A stretch of DNA of 64,000 nt from Spisula solida (GCA_947247005.1 OX365955.1:36187822-36251821); one strand, 5' to 3'; counted from the first letter of the stretch, positions 1 through 12,301 are shown. Numbers and translations: made by a program. The notes: generated by a model from the sequence alone, not told the origin.

Positions 1-98
1 CAATGGCCAGGGCAAGTTAAATGTCAAAGGGTGGCTGAATTGCTGAAAGCAGCCCTAAACCTGATAGTTTAAACTCAAAATGATTACGGTATACAAAC

Positions 99-1427
99 CT
101 CCATAGTTTGTTTCAGAGTCAAGTTCGCAAAGAAGCATTCTTGTTGTAAAACAAAGCACATTTTTCTTTTCAGGGTTTTATTCAATGTTGTGCCCCCGAC
201 ATTAATATTCCCATCATAAGCTGTACGTCCATTTAATGTGTTCATCAGAGTTGTCTTTCCTGCTCCTGAATAATCATAGTTAGATCTACTGTAAAATGGT
301 TCATTTTTTTAAGAGTCCAATTATTCTTGCTAGCAATAATTGATTCATTAATCTAAATGACAATGAGTGTTGGATTCTTTTTATCTCATTAATTTAGTTA
401 CCGAGTTAAAACAACATCAGAAATAATGAATTTAAGCCTACGACATTACGTGGTGAACTCATGCATTTGTTATCACACACATTGGAGAACATTGTTGCGT
501 GATTTGTTCTCGAATGGAACATGACGTGTTTATGTGATAAGGCAGCAGAGACCATTGAAGGAATGGGTTAACTGGTTCACTATATCATTTACCAGGTATC
601 AAAGTTATTTTGAGACTTTATGTGTATATACACATGTAGAATGGGATGTAACAGCATGAAGCTGAATGTACCTACCACTTGATCCCATTATGGCATGAAG
701 CTGAATGTACCTACCACTTGATCCCATTATGGCATGAAGCTGAATGTACCTACCACTTGATCCCATTATAGCATGAAGCTGAAAGTACCTACCACTTGAT
801 CCCATTATAGCATGAAGCTGAAAGTACCTACCACTTGATCCCATTATAGCATGAAGCTGAATGTACCTACCACTTGATCCCATTATAGCATGAAGCTGAA
901 AGTACCTACCACTTGATCCCATTATAGCATGAAGCTGAAAGTACCTACCACTTGATCCCATTATAGCATGAAGCTGAAAGTACCTACCACTTGATCCCAT
1001 TATAGCATGAAGCTGAAAGTACCTACCACTTGATCCCATTATAGCATGAAGCTGAAAGTACCTACCACTTGATCCCATTATAGCATGAAGCTGAAAGTAC
1101 CTACCACTTGATCCCATTATAGCATGAAGCTGAAAGTACCTACCACTTGATCCCATTATAGCATGAAGCTGAAAGTACCTACCACTTGATCCCATTATAG
1201 CATGAAGCTGAATGTACCTACCACTTGATCCCATTATAGCATGCAGCTGAATGTACCTACCACTTGATCCCATTATGGCATGAAGCTGAATGTACCTACC
1301 ACTTGATCCCATTATAGCCAGCATTTCTCCCGGGGACACGCTTCCCGAGACATTGTTCAATATTTGGTTGCCAGCAATACTGACAGACAGACCAGACCAT
1401 CTCAACTCAGTTCCTGATAAACCATCT
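99..1427 (-). CDS. ABCG-type ATP-binding cassette transporter, partial (two exons)
   Basis: Two exons of the nucleotide-binding domain of an ABCG (white/ABCG2-like) half-transporter, which would pump lipids or small molecules across a membrane using ATP. Exon 1300-1427 encodes the strand before the P-loop and ends in GSSG at a GGTAGGT donor. Exon 99-265 starts after a TTATTCAG acceptor with AGKTTLMNTLNGR. Together they give a complete Walker A, GSSGAGKT, interrupted by a phase-1 intron. The second exon continues with a block typical of the family (FVLQQECFFANLTLKQT, the Q-loop region) and ends at a GTTTGT donor. The gene continues to the left of the window. The 5' exons before 1427 were not identified; the acceptor at 1428-1429 follows a pyrimidine-rich stretch. 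The intron holds the 39-bp minisatellite described separately. Family assignment is strong; subfamily and substrate are not known. Confidence 0.85.
652..1318 (-). repeat. 39-bp minisatellite derived from the ABCG exon/intron junction, about 17 copies
   Basis: About 17 near-identical 39-bp units. On the minus strand each unit contains the last coding bases of the ABCG exon (encoding AIMGSSG) followed by the splice donor GGTAGGTAC and about 18 bp of intron. The array is therefore a tandem amplification of the exon end plus donor. Because 39 is a multiple of three and no unit has an in-frame stop, the array reads as an open frame of (AIMGSSGRYIQLH)n. Main variation is I/F at one position. I read this as an intronic satellite, not protein. 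Confidence 0.95.
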
Positions 1428-1431
1428 CTGT

Positions 1432-3747
1432 ATGAATAGAGGAATAATGTGAATCATTTATTGTGATAGACAGACCGTAATAAAACCATGATATGCACTT
1501 ACATAATTATAGCTTCTGATGAAAGAAAACACTACATGATTTCCCCCCAAGTATTGTTTTATACCAACTTTAGAAATCACTACAACTTTACCCGTGTAAT
1601 TTCTCCACAACCAATTCATCCGAGCAAAAAACGAGTTCCAGCCAATCATAATTTTCAATCATTTTTAAGAACATTTGTCACTAGCAATTGAAATATTTTT
1701 TATTTCTCTGTATTGCGAGAAATTTTGGAATGTTTCTTCTGTGAGTTAATGTTTTTGTGTGAATAAATTCCTACGCGCTGTGAAATGACCATTGGTTCTT
1801 GAGGGTTGATAAAAATGTCGCTGTTACAGTACCTGGTTAAGCAGACGATATTTACACTGTTTGGTTTCATAATGTTCGCAGTTTAGCAACAAACTCCTGT
1901 TATAATGTATTTATTTTTTACTATTTACAATACTTTGCATTGATAAATAGAATTGATCGACGTTTCATCCATTAAATTTACCTCAGATCTTCGGCTAAAT
2001 ATTTTGCGTCTATCGTTTGAACAACCCTTTTCCAAGCGGATTTGTTTACACATTTTGCACCGAGATTCGAGACCATAGTGTTTCATCCTCTTTATGAATT
2101 GTTTGCGCTATTCGTACACTATCTGGTTCGTTTGTAGCTAGAGTTATGGAATTTTGACTTAGTGTAGTTTTAGTTTTTTTCTTTCTTTTTTGCGACAGTT
2201 CATCCCCTATCCAATTTACCAAAGATTACCAAGATTTGCGTTTACCACACAAGTAACAATACTTCAGTACTTTGATTTAATAATGTAGCTAGAGTTTTGT
2301 AACTACATGTATGTCATAAATTAACTTACTGTTGTTGTGAGCTTTGATTTAAAGTTTGAAGTTGATACTTATAATGGTTTGTAAGTTATTTAGAAAAAAA
2401 ACATAAAAAATGTGGACGGACGGATCGACGTCCTTACATTTGACAACTTATTTATGGAATAAATAGAATGTACTGACGAATGGACATATTGGATATTTCT
2501 TTTGTTCTCTCATTACTGTAGGGCCCCGCAAAAATATTTTTCAGAGCATTTCTATTGAACATGGTAAAGCCTGTATACAGATATTTTCTCAAGGGGATCC
2601 GACCAATTTGTTTTCTTAGGAAGGGGTTCAGACCAGCAAAGTGGGTTCAAGAACCTATTGTTCTTATGAAGAAACATAAGCATTGGGAATTTATCTATTT
2701 ATAGCTTACAGGTATTTAAAATATGTTGTACATGTAGTTTATATACAGGTACGGGTTGGTTGCAACATGATGTCACAAACTATAGTCCTGCACCATTGGC
2801 TAGAGACGCTGATGGGTGTAGGATGTATGATTCCGGCACACAGGGCGAGTCTGTTAGAATTTGAACTTACATTCGGGTAGACCTATGTATAAGACAATGG
2901 AGTAGTTACCTAAATATGTATGATAAATATGTACTCATCAACTCTTAACTCTGTCAACTGGCGTACAAATATATAGTATTACATTTAAAATTTCGAGGGA
3001 TGCTCGGGCTCACCTCAGGATTTGTACATTACAGCATGTTTTAATGTAGTTTTTACACTCTCCAATTTTCATTTTTTATTTATCGATGACAATGTAAGTA
3101 ATATTTACCGAGTAACTCTGGTTATACCTCGAATTGAATTAATTTCCATGAGCAATACTCTGTACACTGTACAGCAATACTCCATACACCAGTGAGCAAC
3201 TCGAAAGCAATACTCTGTACACTAACATTTTTATTTACTCACAACTGCTCAAAATGCACTGTTATTTATTATTCCTTTCCTGGTAAAGCATTAACAACAT
3301 AAACTTGTTCAATGGAATGTCACTTTGCTTGATTCAAGTTTTGTAGTTAAACGAAGAATATAAACAAAAACATCTTTATTCGAGAGACCGAGCTTATCTG
3401 CTTATTTTTTGCGTGAGTAACGATATGAGTTTGGTATTTTAATTCTTCTTCTTCCATTTAATTTGCAGAGCCCACTCTTGGGCATTGTCGCAAATTTAAA
3501 CTCTTTTTTTTTGGCCTTTTAAGTAATTCCTGGTCGTTTGTGTCAGCTTTCAGGGACTAGGAAAAGTATCAAAGTAAATGCTTTTGTATAATACAATGAC
3601 ATGTCTTGCCAAATTCGTAGTTTATTTTAAGGTAGAAACATAGGCTACGTGATACTTATCACAAGAAAATAACTAAAAATTCCGAATGCTTAGAAATAGA
3701 ATGACGGTTCCCAAGCCAATACACGTAGCGTTTGCTAGTCGTCCGAC
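1432..3747. other. No gene seen
   Basis: AT-rich non-coding sequence. Open frames here are short (about 65 codons), without splice context or recognisable domains. A short direct repeat of AGCAATACTC-type words occurs near 3150-3220. Nothing else supported. Confidence 0.6.
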
Positions 3748-4746
3748 AGGGGCGGATCTAGGATTTGGCGTTAGGGGGGGCGTACATTCATGTATTGATA
3801 CCCCCCCCCCCCCAAGAAAATGCGCGAGCGAAGCGAGCAAGAAAAAACTGTATCTCTGGGAAGCATTCCACACAATTTCGTTCTTTATCTTAAAATATTC
3901 ATTGATAAAGTTAATGTGAGAGCAAGGCGAGCAAGAATATATGAATTAATTATTTGAGCAGCAAATCCCTCATACTCATTCCCTACTTGACAAAATTAAC
4001 TGATAGTGGTTGTGCGAGCGCAGCGAGCAAGAAAAAAATGCAATTATCTTTTTCAGCATCCTTATTACTTTGTTATATTCACTGATGTAGTAATTGTAAG
4101 AATTAGAAAAAAAAATCAGTGTTTATCTGAGCAGCATACCCAACCATTGAACTCATTGGTAAATCAAAACTTGGCGGCTTTCATTGAATTTACGTAGTAC
4201 TACAGCGAGCGAAGCGAGCAAGAAAATTCGTTGTTTATATGAGCAGCATAGCCAGGACTAACGATTATCGACTGGATAATATTCACTGATATATATATAT
4301 AGCTTCTGTAAATTCGTCACGAAGAAAAAATGCAATGTCTATCTGAGCAGCATACTCTGCGAACTCCAGGGCTTCAGTTTTGTTTAAGAAGAAATGTGAT
4401 ATACTTGGGATCCAGTGACTAGGGAGACCAGTGGCTTTCTGCCTCGTGACTTTTAAATATAACCACGGAATTCGTCAGCTGCATTTTGAGATATCTTATT
4501 TTTTAATGAAAATGACAGGTTTATAAGAAAATCAAGCCCAACTGTATTACTGACTTGTCGGACATTTTTAATGTGCAAGAATCTCGGCAATTCTGTAGCC
4601 GATGTTTGGCATTATGCTACCAATCAGTCCGAAAAAAAATTGCATATCAATATTGTTCTTACATCCAATCTATGATTAAATTACCTAGGCTCCGGCGATT
4701 TTAGGGGGGGCGTACGCCGGGTCCGCCTCCCCTTGGATCCGCCTAT
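3748..4746. repeat. Interspersed element with GGCGGATC-type inverted ends
   Basis: The left end reads GGGGCGGATCTAGGATTT and then a G-run. The right end, on the opposite strand, reads GGCGGATCCAAGGGGAGGC and then the same G-run and GTACGCC block, so the ends are imperfect inverted repeats. The interior has a repeated word, GCGAGCGAAGCGAGCAAGAA, at about 3824, 4014 and 4204, and a recurring TCTGAGCAGCATA motif, suggesting internal duplications of about 190 bp. The short open frames on both strands at 3673-3919 lie in the end and are not genes. Confidence 0.7.
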
Positions 4747-4845
4747 GTCCGATGTCAAACGACTAATTTCGCTGTCTAGTCATCCGGTGCCGGACGGCTA
4801 GCCACTGCCATATAAATTATATTCATTAAATAACTACGTATAAAA

Positions 4846-4945
4846 CTGCCGTAAGAATAGCCACTCCTGGGCTGATTCACTATTCTTACGGAGCCGTAAG
4901 AATAGCATCTGAGGCTATTCTTATGGGCCCGTAAGAATAGCCACT
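4846..4945. repeat. Cluster of inverted CGTAAGAATAG words
   Basis: The word CCGTAAGAATAGC and its complement GCTATTCTTACGG alternate at least five times in 100 bp, so several nested hairpins are possible. Probably a MITE remnant. Confidence 0.6.
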
Positions 4946-5013
4946 GCCAAAGACAAAACAGCTTCTCTGAATTTAAGTTCTCCGTGTTGCGTTAGTATAG
5001 CAGTTCTGTAGTG

Positions 5014-5052
5014 CAAAGACCTAAATATACACAATGTATATTTAGGTCTTTG
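5014..5052. repeat. Perfect 16-bp hairpin
   Basis: Arm CAAAGACCTAAATATA at 5014-5029 is exactly complementary to 5037-5052, with a 7-nt loop. No U-tract or gene follows directly, so it is probably a repeat end and not a terminator. Confidence 0.8.
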
Positions 5053-5112
5053 TATAGTGTACATCTTGCCAATGCAATAGGTGTTTGTTGTTATTTTGAG
5101 TAGTTCTGTTAA

Positions 5113-5812
5113 GGTATCGGAGGATAATTTATAGTGAGATTGAGCATGTTTTTTTAAAAAGCATTTTATTCTTAAAATTGAAATGTGTTGGGTACAGTAA
5201 ACATAATATTATGATGCACTACATGTACTCTTGAAGTTCAACCCCAAAAATATTGATAAAGTGAATTTATTGAAGGATGACAGCATTTTTATTGCAAATC
5301 TTACTCGTTTACAAACAAAGTCAACATGGCATTTAAAGTCAGAGTTTGTTGTATGGGACATAGCCAATAGTATAAGGAACAAACTCTTGCAAAGAAATAA
5401 TTATGAAACAAATTCATGAACTTGTATCATGCAAAAAATCAATGATCATCAATGACCTTGCAAACCGAAAGTAGAAATATGGCAATGTTTCTTGAATATC
5501 TTACAAATATACATTTTTCAGTCTTAAACTAAGTAAGAGTTTGTTCCCTAGAGTTATATTGTAAGAATGATATACATTTTATCAAGTACCGTTGGGCAGT
5601 TTTTGTGTTTGCGAACGAGCAAGATTTACAATAAAAATGCTGTCATACTTAAATAAATTCACTTTATTAATATTTATTTTTTGATTAACTTCAAGGGTCT
5701 ATGTAGTGCATCATAATGCTATGCTTACTGTACCCATCAAATATCAATTTTAAGAATAAAATGCATTTGAAAAAAGCATGCACCCACCCACTATAGATCA
5801 TACCCCATGTCC
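5113..5812. mobile_element. 700-bp inverted-repeat element flanked by TTAA
   Basis: Imperfect terminal inverted repeats of roughly 200 bp pair 5113-5330 with about 5600-5812. Both arms share, for example, GCATTTTATTCTTAAAATTG, ATGATGCACTACAT and GACAGCATTTTTATTG. TTAA flanks both sides (5109-5112 and 5813-5816), as expected for piggyBac-type insertion. There is no transposase; the 62-codon frame at 5231 lies within the left arm. Likely a non-autonomous element. Confidence 0.75.
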
Positions 5813-6473
5813 TTAAGACCTTACCTGGTGCACACTTGAAGGTCGCGAAAATAGAAAACAATTACTCACCTTACTAGCAATATCCGGTGTACGGTATACC
5901 GCAGTGTAGCGTTCAAGTAGTTCTTTTAAGTAAAACACTAGGGTGAGAAATAAACATTTAAACGAGTTATCGCCCGTGTTCTACTGTACCCCAACCTACC
6001 CCGGTCTCCGCTTTAATACATTGTGAAAAACAAATCGAAAGATAAACTTACTCTGCAGAGGACATAATTCGCCTTCTGTATTGAAGATATGTTGACCTAA
6101 TTGATGTTAATCACGGACACTTGATGCATGGTCACCTGTGTACTGTTTGTTCGTGAGTGTGCAGTAGACCGAAACCTGCAGTATATCGACCCGTGTGTAT
6201 TTTTTGTAAGGGAGACCAATCGTACGTTGATTCTACCATATACCCTGCAGCAGTAATTTCCCTTGTTTTAAGGGTGGTCCAGTGGTACCGTAGGTCATCG
6301 CTATAAGCGGCAGCCACGTAGCCGAGACATCCATACAACGTAGGTTTTCCGGTGGACTTCGTATCCCCACATTTCAGGCTTTCTTCTTCAAATTACTGTG
6401 CATCGCTCCTCTCCACCTCGATATTTTTGTTCCTGGCTTTGCTGTGGTATATATAACAACAGATTGCTATATC
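5813..6473. other. No gene seen
   Basis: Non-coding sequence between two inverted-repeat elements. The short frame at 6132-6338 has no supporting context. Confidence 0.5.
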
Positions 6474-7920
6474 GTATATGACGTTACGCTCATTGTTGGC
6501 GTACATAGGCAATTTATAACATTTTTACACTTCAATATTGCATAAAAATCGTTTTAGAAATACGGTTGTTTATATTTTGATATCACAAGCAAGATAAAAG
6601 AATCGCCATGCTAGTAATGTGATCCGCATGTACGTTTAATTATACGTATATATTAAATTAAACACAGAATGACGGAGAACGTCACAAAAACGTCATGTAA
6701 GATGTAACATAATTGAACAATGCGCAGTGTTTAGCAGCTCGGCAAATTCATATAAGTGTCTTTATCCGCCCAAAAAGTAGATGCGGTGACGTGATGGCAA
6801 CTCCATTTCGCGTTGTTTCATTTATGTGCCGTTCAAAACTTCCAGTAACAAACCGTGAGCGAAAAACATATTCAACTGAAAACGTAAGATTTAATTTCGT
6901 TCCGCGACAAGATTTGTTAAAACTTCAGTATTTTCTATAACTTAAATCGACTTTCTATAATCTTTATTTTGACAAAAAGTACATGCATTCTACTTTTGAA
7001 CTGGGTATAATTTGTACGATTATGACTTTGAATTAGGCTTTTAATATAGGTATACTTTTTTCTAGCCACGATGTCACACGCATCAAAAAGTGCACAAATT
7101 AAAATTGTGATGTTGCTATGCCTCAAAATATTTAAAGAAGTATGCATTTATTAAAACGACAGCGACTACAACCAAAAAGTACATATAATTGTCTGTATTT
7201 TGATATGAATAAGTCTTACATTCATCAAAGCTTTAATTTTATTTATGAATTTTGGCAAATCTAGCCATAATGTCACACCCTTGAAATTAACGTAACGTCA
7301 ACGTCTACGTGATCGGTAGAATCGTACCCGTTTTAATAAAAGAGTCGATGTACTGCAGATTTAAATGAAAATTTGCATGAATGAAGTATGAGCTGTGGGG
7401 TTTATGTAATTATGGTGTTTTAATCTGAAATAGTAAGTTTATCGGTATTAAAAGCGCCACTTGTCGGGACGTGATTTTCGTAGTATTTTCTAACTTACTT
7501 TCTCATTTTTGTACATGGATTTTAATGTCTCGACAGAATGTAAATCATCTACTTGTATGGAACGATACGCAGCGTATTATTGGTATATTCTATTGTATGT
7601 TTAAAATGTACGACTGTAACGCCTTAATTACCCCTCCGCCTCGCCATATGGCCGATCTAAAAACTGCCATACATATTGCGTAAAAATGCACTTATCAATC
7701 AAGCGGGTTGCTCAAAACCATTTTAATTTTACAACACAAGTTTTTAAACCAATCGCGAAATATGTGACAAATATAAATATGGGGTTTACGGCATAATTTA
7801 AGAAAAATTGTATTCGAAACACCCAAATAAGTCTTGTAACGTCAATAATCGTTAAAAACGTCAATAACGTCGGAATTGGTTACGCTAATGTACGCCAACA
7901 TCGAGCGTAACGTCGTATAC
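6474..7920. mobile_element. 1.45-kb element with about 37-bp terminal inverted repeats
   Basis: The left end GTATATGACGTTACGCTC at 6474 and the complement of the right end (7884-7920, GTATACGACGTTACGCTC) match over about 37 bp, continuing through TGTTGGCGTACAT. The flanks TATATC and TACATC may be a 6-bp target duplication with one mismatch. The interior is AT-rich and repeats ACGTCA words. A 75-codon frame at 6713-6940 shows no recognisable domain. No transposase seen, so it is probably non-autonomous. Confidence 0.75.
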
Positions 7921-7975
7921 TACATCTGTGCTTAGTGCTGACGGCATTATCAGTAGAGGGTGAAGGTCTTTGACT

Positions 7976-9011
7976 ACAGTACAACCTCTCCCGAGAGGAC
8001 CGATGTAGTGCAATGACCTCTGTATAACAACACATTCAAACTTTCTTTAAGTTTTTTTATTTACTTTTGCAAACTCTGTCGGGCAACAACCTCTAAACAA
8101 TGTCCAATATTTGCAGCCCCCAAAAGGTATTACTCTGAAGAGATTGTACTGTACTAATGTGTCTTAAATAATTACCTGAGATCACCCCTCCCTTCTAAGA
8201 CCACCATTTTAGTTCCATTTTCATAGAGTACCTATTATTCAACATAGAAATTAAAACCAACTAAATGATGAAAATATTTGTTACGTTCCCAATGGTGTCA
8301 TGATTGAAGTAAATGGCTTTCAATTAAATACCTCACCTTAAGACCACCTCAATAGTGCATTAACCTCAAAATTAAGACCACTATTTTATTCCACTGGTTT
8401 GCACACTATTCAACCCATTTTCACTGTCAAATCTCACCTACACTGCCCACCAAAAATAAGTATACATATGTTTTTTATCCACTTACTCGCCTGTAATGAT
8501 ACCATTTACAGAACAGTAAAGCAACAATATATTTGAAGAAACTGAATATTTTTGTTTATTAAATTGAAAGGCCATACATTAAATGGTACCCTTGGTGCAA
8601 AATCAAATGTTTCTTTGTCCCTCTTGAATGGTAACTTTGTCACAAAAAGATAGAAAATTCAGCCGTTTTGATCACATGGTTATTTTAATTCCGAACATCT
8701 TCATTTTTACTTCTGTCTCTATTTTGACTCATTTAGTAGTTGTAGTTTCAGGAACTTGTATAATTATGACCGTCTGATAAACAGATATTGACTAATTTAA
8801 CCAAGTTTAATTTTGCAACAATTATTTACTGTATACTTATTTTTGGTGGGCACTGTATATAAGGCCACCTCTTTAATAACATTGACTCAGAATAAACCAC
8901 TTTTTGTTCCATTTTCATCTGTTTACTCTTTTTATAGATGCAACCACTAACAATTATTGAGATAATTTTTTACAGTCCCAAGAAGGAATTTGATTATTGA
9001 GGTTTTACTGT
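7976..9011. repeat. Repeat region with ACAGTA-AACCTC inverted ends and degenerate TAAGACCAC units
   Basis: ACAGTACAACCTC at 7976 is mirrored by GAGGTTTTACTGT ending at 9011. Between them a degenerate unit of about 75 bp recurs, each carrying a word like TAAGACCACC and then a TTTTATTCCA-like word (near 8200, 8340, 8370, 8870). A Tc1-type MITE (8441-8855) is inserted inside, so the host repeat is older. Confidence 0.55.
8441..8855. mobile_element. Tc1/mariner-type MITE, 415 bp, TA target site
   Basis: Terminal inverted repeats of about 27 bp: CACTGCCCACCAAAAATAAG on the left, and the complement of the right end starts CAGTGCCCACCAAAAATAAG. Both ends are flanked by TA (8439-8440 and 8856-8857). 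No coding capacity. TIR sequence and TA duplication are typical of Tc1/mariner-derived non-autonomous elements. Confidence 0.85.
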
Positions 9012-9188
9012 TAATAGCTTAGTTTCGTCACTTAGGTCTATACACACATCTGTACAACACACAACATATTACACCAATACTTGAATGATTTAATCATATC
9101 CTACTGGTCGGTTTTAAGAAAAGTGTACCTGCTAGACAAAGACATTTTATCAATGGTCTAAGTCAGACAGAACGCTCGTAGCAGTCAT

Positions 9189-9709
9189 ATATCCTTTCCG
9201 CTACCATAGCGTATTAATGCAGACTGGCCGGGATGGCCATTTCGGCCTTCCGTAGTTTTCGACCTAAATGCCAAAATTCGGGAATTTTGCTGTCATGGGT
9301 ACACAGGCATCTCAGACTAAAGGATACTACGGGCCCAAGGTAGTGTACATGTTTTTGGACCCGCTGGTCCCCTTTAAAGAGGGCTTTGAACGTAGATATT
9401 TCAAAACTGAAATTACTTGTCCTACCCGTCATTGCGGTACGATTCCCTGTGGATTTGCATTAACATTTAGCGCCAAAACGTTTTCATTTTTCTATGGAAG
9501 GAATATAATGCTAGACAAAGGGGTCAGGACCAGTGCCCTAAAGGGTCCAAAAGTAGGCCTGGCTACCAAGCTAAAAGGATGTGTAGCATCCGGATGTATC
9601 GAGTTTTTACCAGTGCTGCAAGTCAATAGTGTCTAAGGGACGGGAAATAGGGACCATATGAATTTCTCATGGGCCCCCCAAAAAAAACTCGTGGTAGCGG
9701 AAAGGATAT
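9189..9709. mobile_element. 521-bp element with 18-bp perfect inverted ends and a 122-codon open frame
   Basis: ATATCCTTTCCGCTACCA at 9189-9206 is the exact complement of 9692-9709. The interior is more GC-rich than its surroundings and contains an open frame at 9268-9636 (plus strand, 122 codons), with an overlapping shorter frame on the minus strand. I do not recognise the product: no signal peptide, membrane segment or known motif is apparent. The frame may be chance in GC-richer DNA. A hairpin (GGATTATAA...TTATAATCC, about 9710-9746) abuts the right end. Confidence 0.65.
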
Positions 9710-10131
9710 GGGATTATAATCCTCGTTTCGCTCGGAGTTATAATCCTATATACATTGTACAACTGCTACTCATGTTCTATCCTATACATTTATTGCAAGG
9801 TTGATACAGGAAGACCTGTATATTCATTGATTCAGCTTGATTGTGATAAACTTCGAAATTGAATTTATTTTGGCTAAATGATGAACGAGATACTGTATAA
9901 TAATTGCACTGTAACAATTGATAGAAAACTAATTGCGTTTTCATTCATTAACACACCGATGCTTTAAATTTTACAAGTATTCAATCTCTCCACATCAGTG
10001 TAAAAACACATCCTTTTCCTGTCATTATCACACGACAAAGATGTGTACTTAGAACATTTGACTAGTGTATTTGTTCCCATATTATAACCGAACGTATCTT
10101 TGTATCAGGGAGAACAATCACCATCACTGCG

Positions 10132-10363
10132 ATATCGGTGTACATTTGGGACACTGTATAACTTTGCGTCAACTCTGTGTGCCTTCATGTCACTATTTGG
10201 AACATCGGAAAACCTACCGGATTACACACACCAGTACGTGTACAAACATTATATAAACTAAGCAATACACATGCTAATATAATACAGTCATACACAGCAG
10301 CCAAACACAGCAGTCAGTGATTAAAAGGCATAAGCTTAGAACACGTGCAGATATAAGTAAAAG
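10132..10363 (+). promoter_or_regulatory. Candidate promoter and 5' non-coding exon of sulfotransferase gene A
   Basis: Contains TATCGGTGT, then TCAACTCTG, then TTGGAACATCG at spacings also found upstream of genes B and C. A TATA-like TATATAAA lies at about 10250-10257. The block ends in a strong donor (AAAAG at 10363, then GTAAGT). No ATG-initiated coding exon is apparent, so this is most simply a promoter plus untranslated first exon spliced to the coding exon at 14467, across an intron of about 4.1 kb. Inference from paralogue comparison. Confidence 0.5.
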
Positions 10364-10620
10364 GTAAGTGCTGCTATTTACTATAAGTATTCGTGTTATT
10401 TCCCCCTTAACAGGGCTTACTTTTAATTTAACAAATCTTTCAATGTAAAAGCAATGTCGTAATTGACAAATTTTGCATACACGCTTTTTGTTTGTTTACA
10501 TAGTTATGTATTCGGGTCACGATGTATATTCCCTGCTTTATGTGGTTAATTTCTTGATCATTTCTTGCTATGATATTTTAGGCAGATCAAAAAATCATGT
10601 ACATTTTGAATCTCATAAGG

Positions 10621-10956
10621 CAGGGGCGTAGCTAGAGGTATTTGAATGTGTACGCAAGAAGGCTAGGGGGGTTGGGGGCATGCTCCCCCTGAAAAATTTT
10701 GTTCGCTAGAACGTCTCTGGTGCGTTCTGTGGTGTTTTTTGCATCATCTTTAACATTATTGTTACTGATAAAACCAGGTTTTTTGTGTACAGAGCTTTTT
10801 AAAAGTGTTTCTAAGAAATGCTGAAAATACTAAAGGATTATCCCCCTAAGGGCTTAGGCGTCAGTTTTATTTCATTTTTCGATCATTTAATTTGTCACTT
10901 TTTGAGTAGCATGTGTACGCAGCTGCGTATTCTGCGTACAGGTAGCTACGCGCCTG
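10621..10956. mobile_element. 336-bp MITE-like element with CAGG-GCGTAGCTA inverted ends
   Basis: The left end CAGGGGCGTAGCTAGAGG and the complement of the right end (CAGGCGCGTAGCTACCTG) form an imperfect inverted repeat. The GTGTACGCA word next to each end also pairs. The internal TAGGGGGGTTGGGGGCATGC block recurs near 23980. The 103-codon frame starting at 10818 overlaps its right half and is not believed. Confidence 0.65.
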
Positions 10957-11270
10957 TAAGGCATATTAATTCAAGTGTTATACTAGTGCATGGATCTTTG
11001 GGTCTGGTTTTTGTTGCTTCTTCAATTAAATGTGCAAATATTGCTGACAGTTCTAACACTAATACAACCAGTTGTGACTTCAGAATGAATGTGTCACATC
11101 CATCAGCCCCTCGATTATTGTATTATTGATCCATCCACATCACGATGACCGTATAGTAAAACTCCGCGCATATAAGACCGAGCCCCGTTATGCAGTTACT
11201 TCCCGTTGAATTAAATATTGAAGGCCCGGATTACCTTCCGCGGAAATCGCCCCAAAGCGCTCGCTTTTAA

Positions 11271-11811
11271 AGGTGCTGCCTCACTGATTGGGCTAAATTT
11301 TTTGTATGACGTAATTTTCCTACCTAAAGTATTTATGTAATAGAAAGCCATTGACGGTTGCTTTATGAAAGATTTATGGCATATAAGCAATTTAAACCAC
11401 TATTGACATCGCACACTCGGTATTTTTCCTTTTGAAAAAAGTGCAGAGTTTTCTTCCAAAATGCTTCGTGAATTATGTAATTCACACATGATCGAAATGT
11501 AACTTCAACAAACTATAGCGTAAACATCAGTGAGGTATTCAGTTCGTTAAAATGCAATTCGATTTCATCGAATGCAAACAAATTTCAGGCAATTTTAGTG
11601 ATAGTAGTGTGAATTCTATAGGGTATTTAACACCCTATAGAATTTTGGATGTAAAAATGCTAAATAACTACAAAATGCTGATGTTTTGCAAGTTATTTTA
11701 TATGTCAGTGTAGTTGTTTATGGGATATACAGACAACAATACCAAAATTAAGCGAATATTTTGACAAATTTATTTTATTTTTGCAATACACTAAAACGTG
11801 AGGCAGCACCT
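11271..11811. mobile_element. 541-bp MITE flanked by TTAA
   Basis: The ends AGGTGCTGCCTCAC and GTGAGGCAGCACCT are exact complements of 14 bp, each flanked by TTAA (11267-11270 and 11812-11815). The interior is AT-rich and contains a hairpin around GAATTCTATAGGGTA near 11610-11645. No coding capacity. TTAA duplication suggests mobilisation by a piggyBac-type transposase. Confidence 0.85.
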
Positions 11812-12204
11812 TTAACGGTCTTACGATTATTGGCCAATGTCAATATTATGTTATCATTATCAGGATCTTATAAGTACTATAGCCCAGTCCGGATAACAAT
11901 CCAGTGACGCAGCGGTCGAGTCCATTATAACGGTGTAAAACCAATTATAAAGTCTTATACTGTACAAACAACTATACTTTCAATGCTAAACTAACATACT
12001 AAACTTCGCTCTACCTGTTTAGATAATGGTTGTGATTTTTTGCGTACACATAAACTGCAACGTCACTGTCACAACATCCTAACTGGACTATAGTATAAAC
12101 CGATTTCGATAACATAGATTTCTAGGTTCAGCGCATTCAAAGCGTTTAGGGGAGCATGTTTTGTTACTGGATAAAATCAGTATAGCAACGTGTTTCATTC
12201 AATA

Positions 12205-12301
12205 GCCTCTGTGGCTAAGTGGATATGTGCGTTCACATAAATACAGTTGTCGTTTGAAATCGGTGGTTTTGAGTTCAAGACCAACAGAAGTCGTCTTTTT
12301 T
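12205..12301 (+). other. tRNA-like Pol III unit 1 (degenerate)
   Basis: A box-like TGGCTAAGTGGAT near the start, B box-like GTTCAAGAC near 12272, and a run of six T at 12296-12301. About 85 nt before the terminator. Acceptor and T stems pair poorly, so a functional tRNA is unlikely; a SINE head or tRNA pseudogene fits better. Confidence 0.4.

Noticed and set aside
605..1405. 266-codon open frame with 13-residue repeats
   Set aside because: It is the ABCG exon reading through its donor into the 39-bp satellite; the true protein continues at the 99-265 exon, restoring Walker A.
5014..5052. Hairpin considered as a transcription terminator
   Set aside because: Intrinsic terminators are not expected in an animal genome and no gene ends here.
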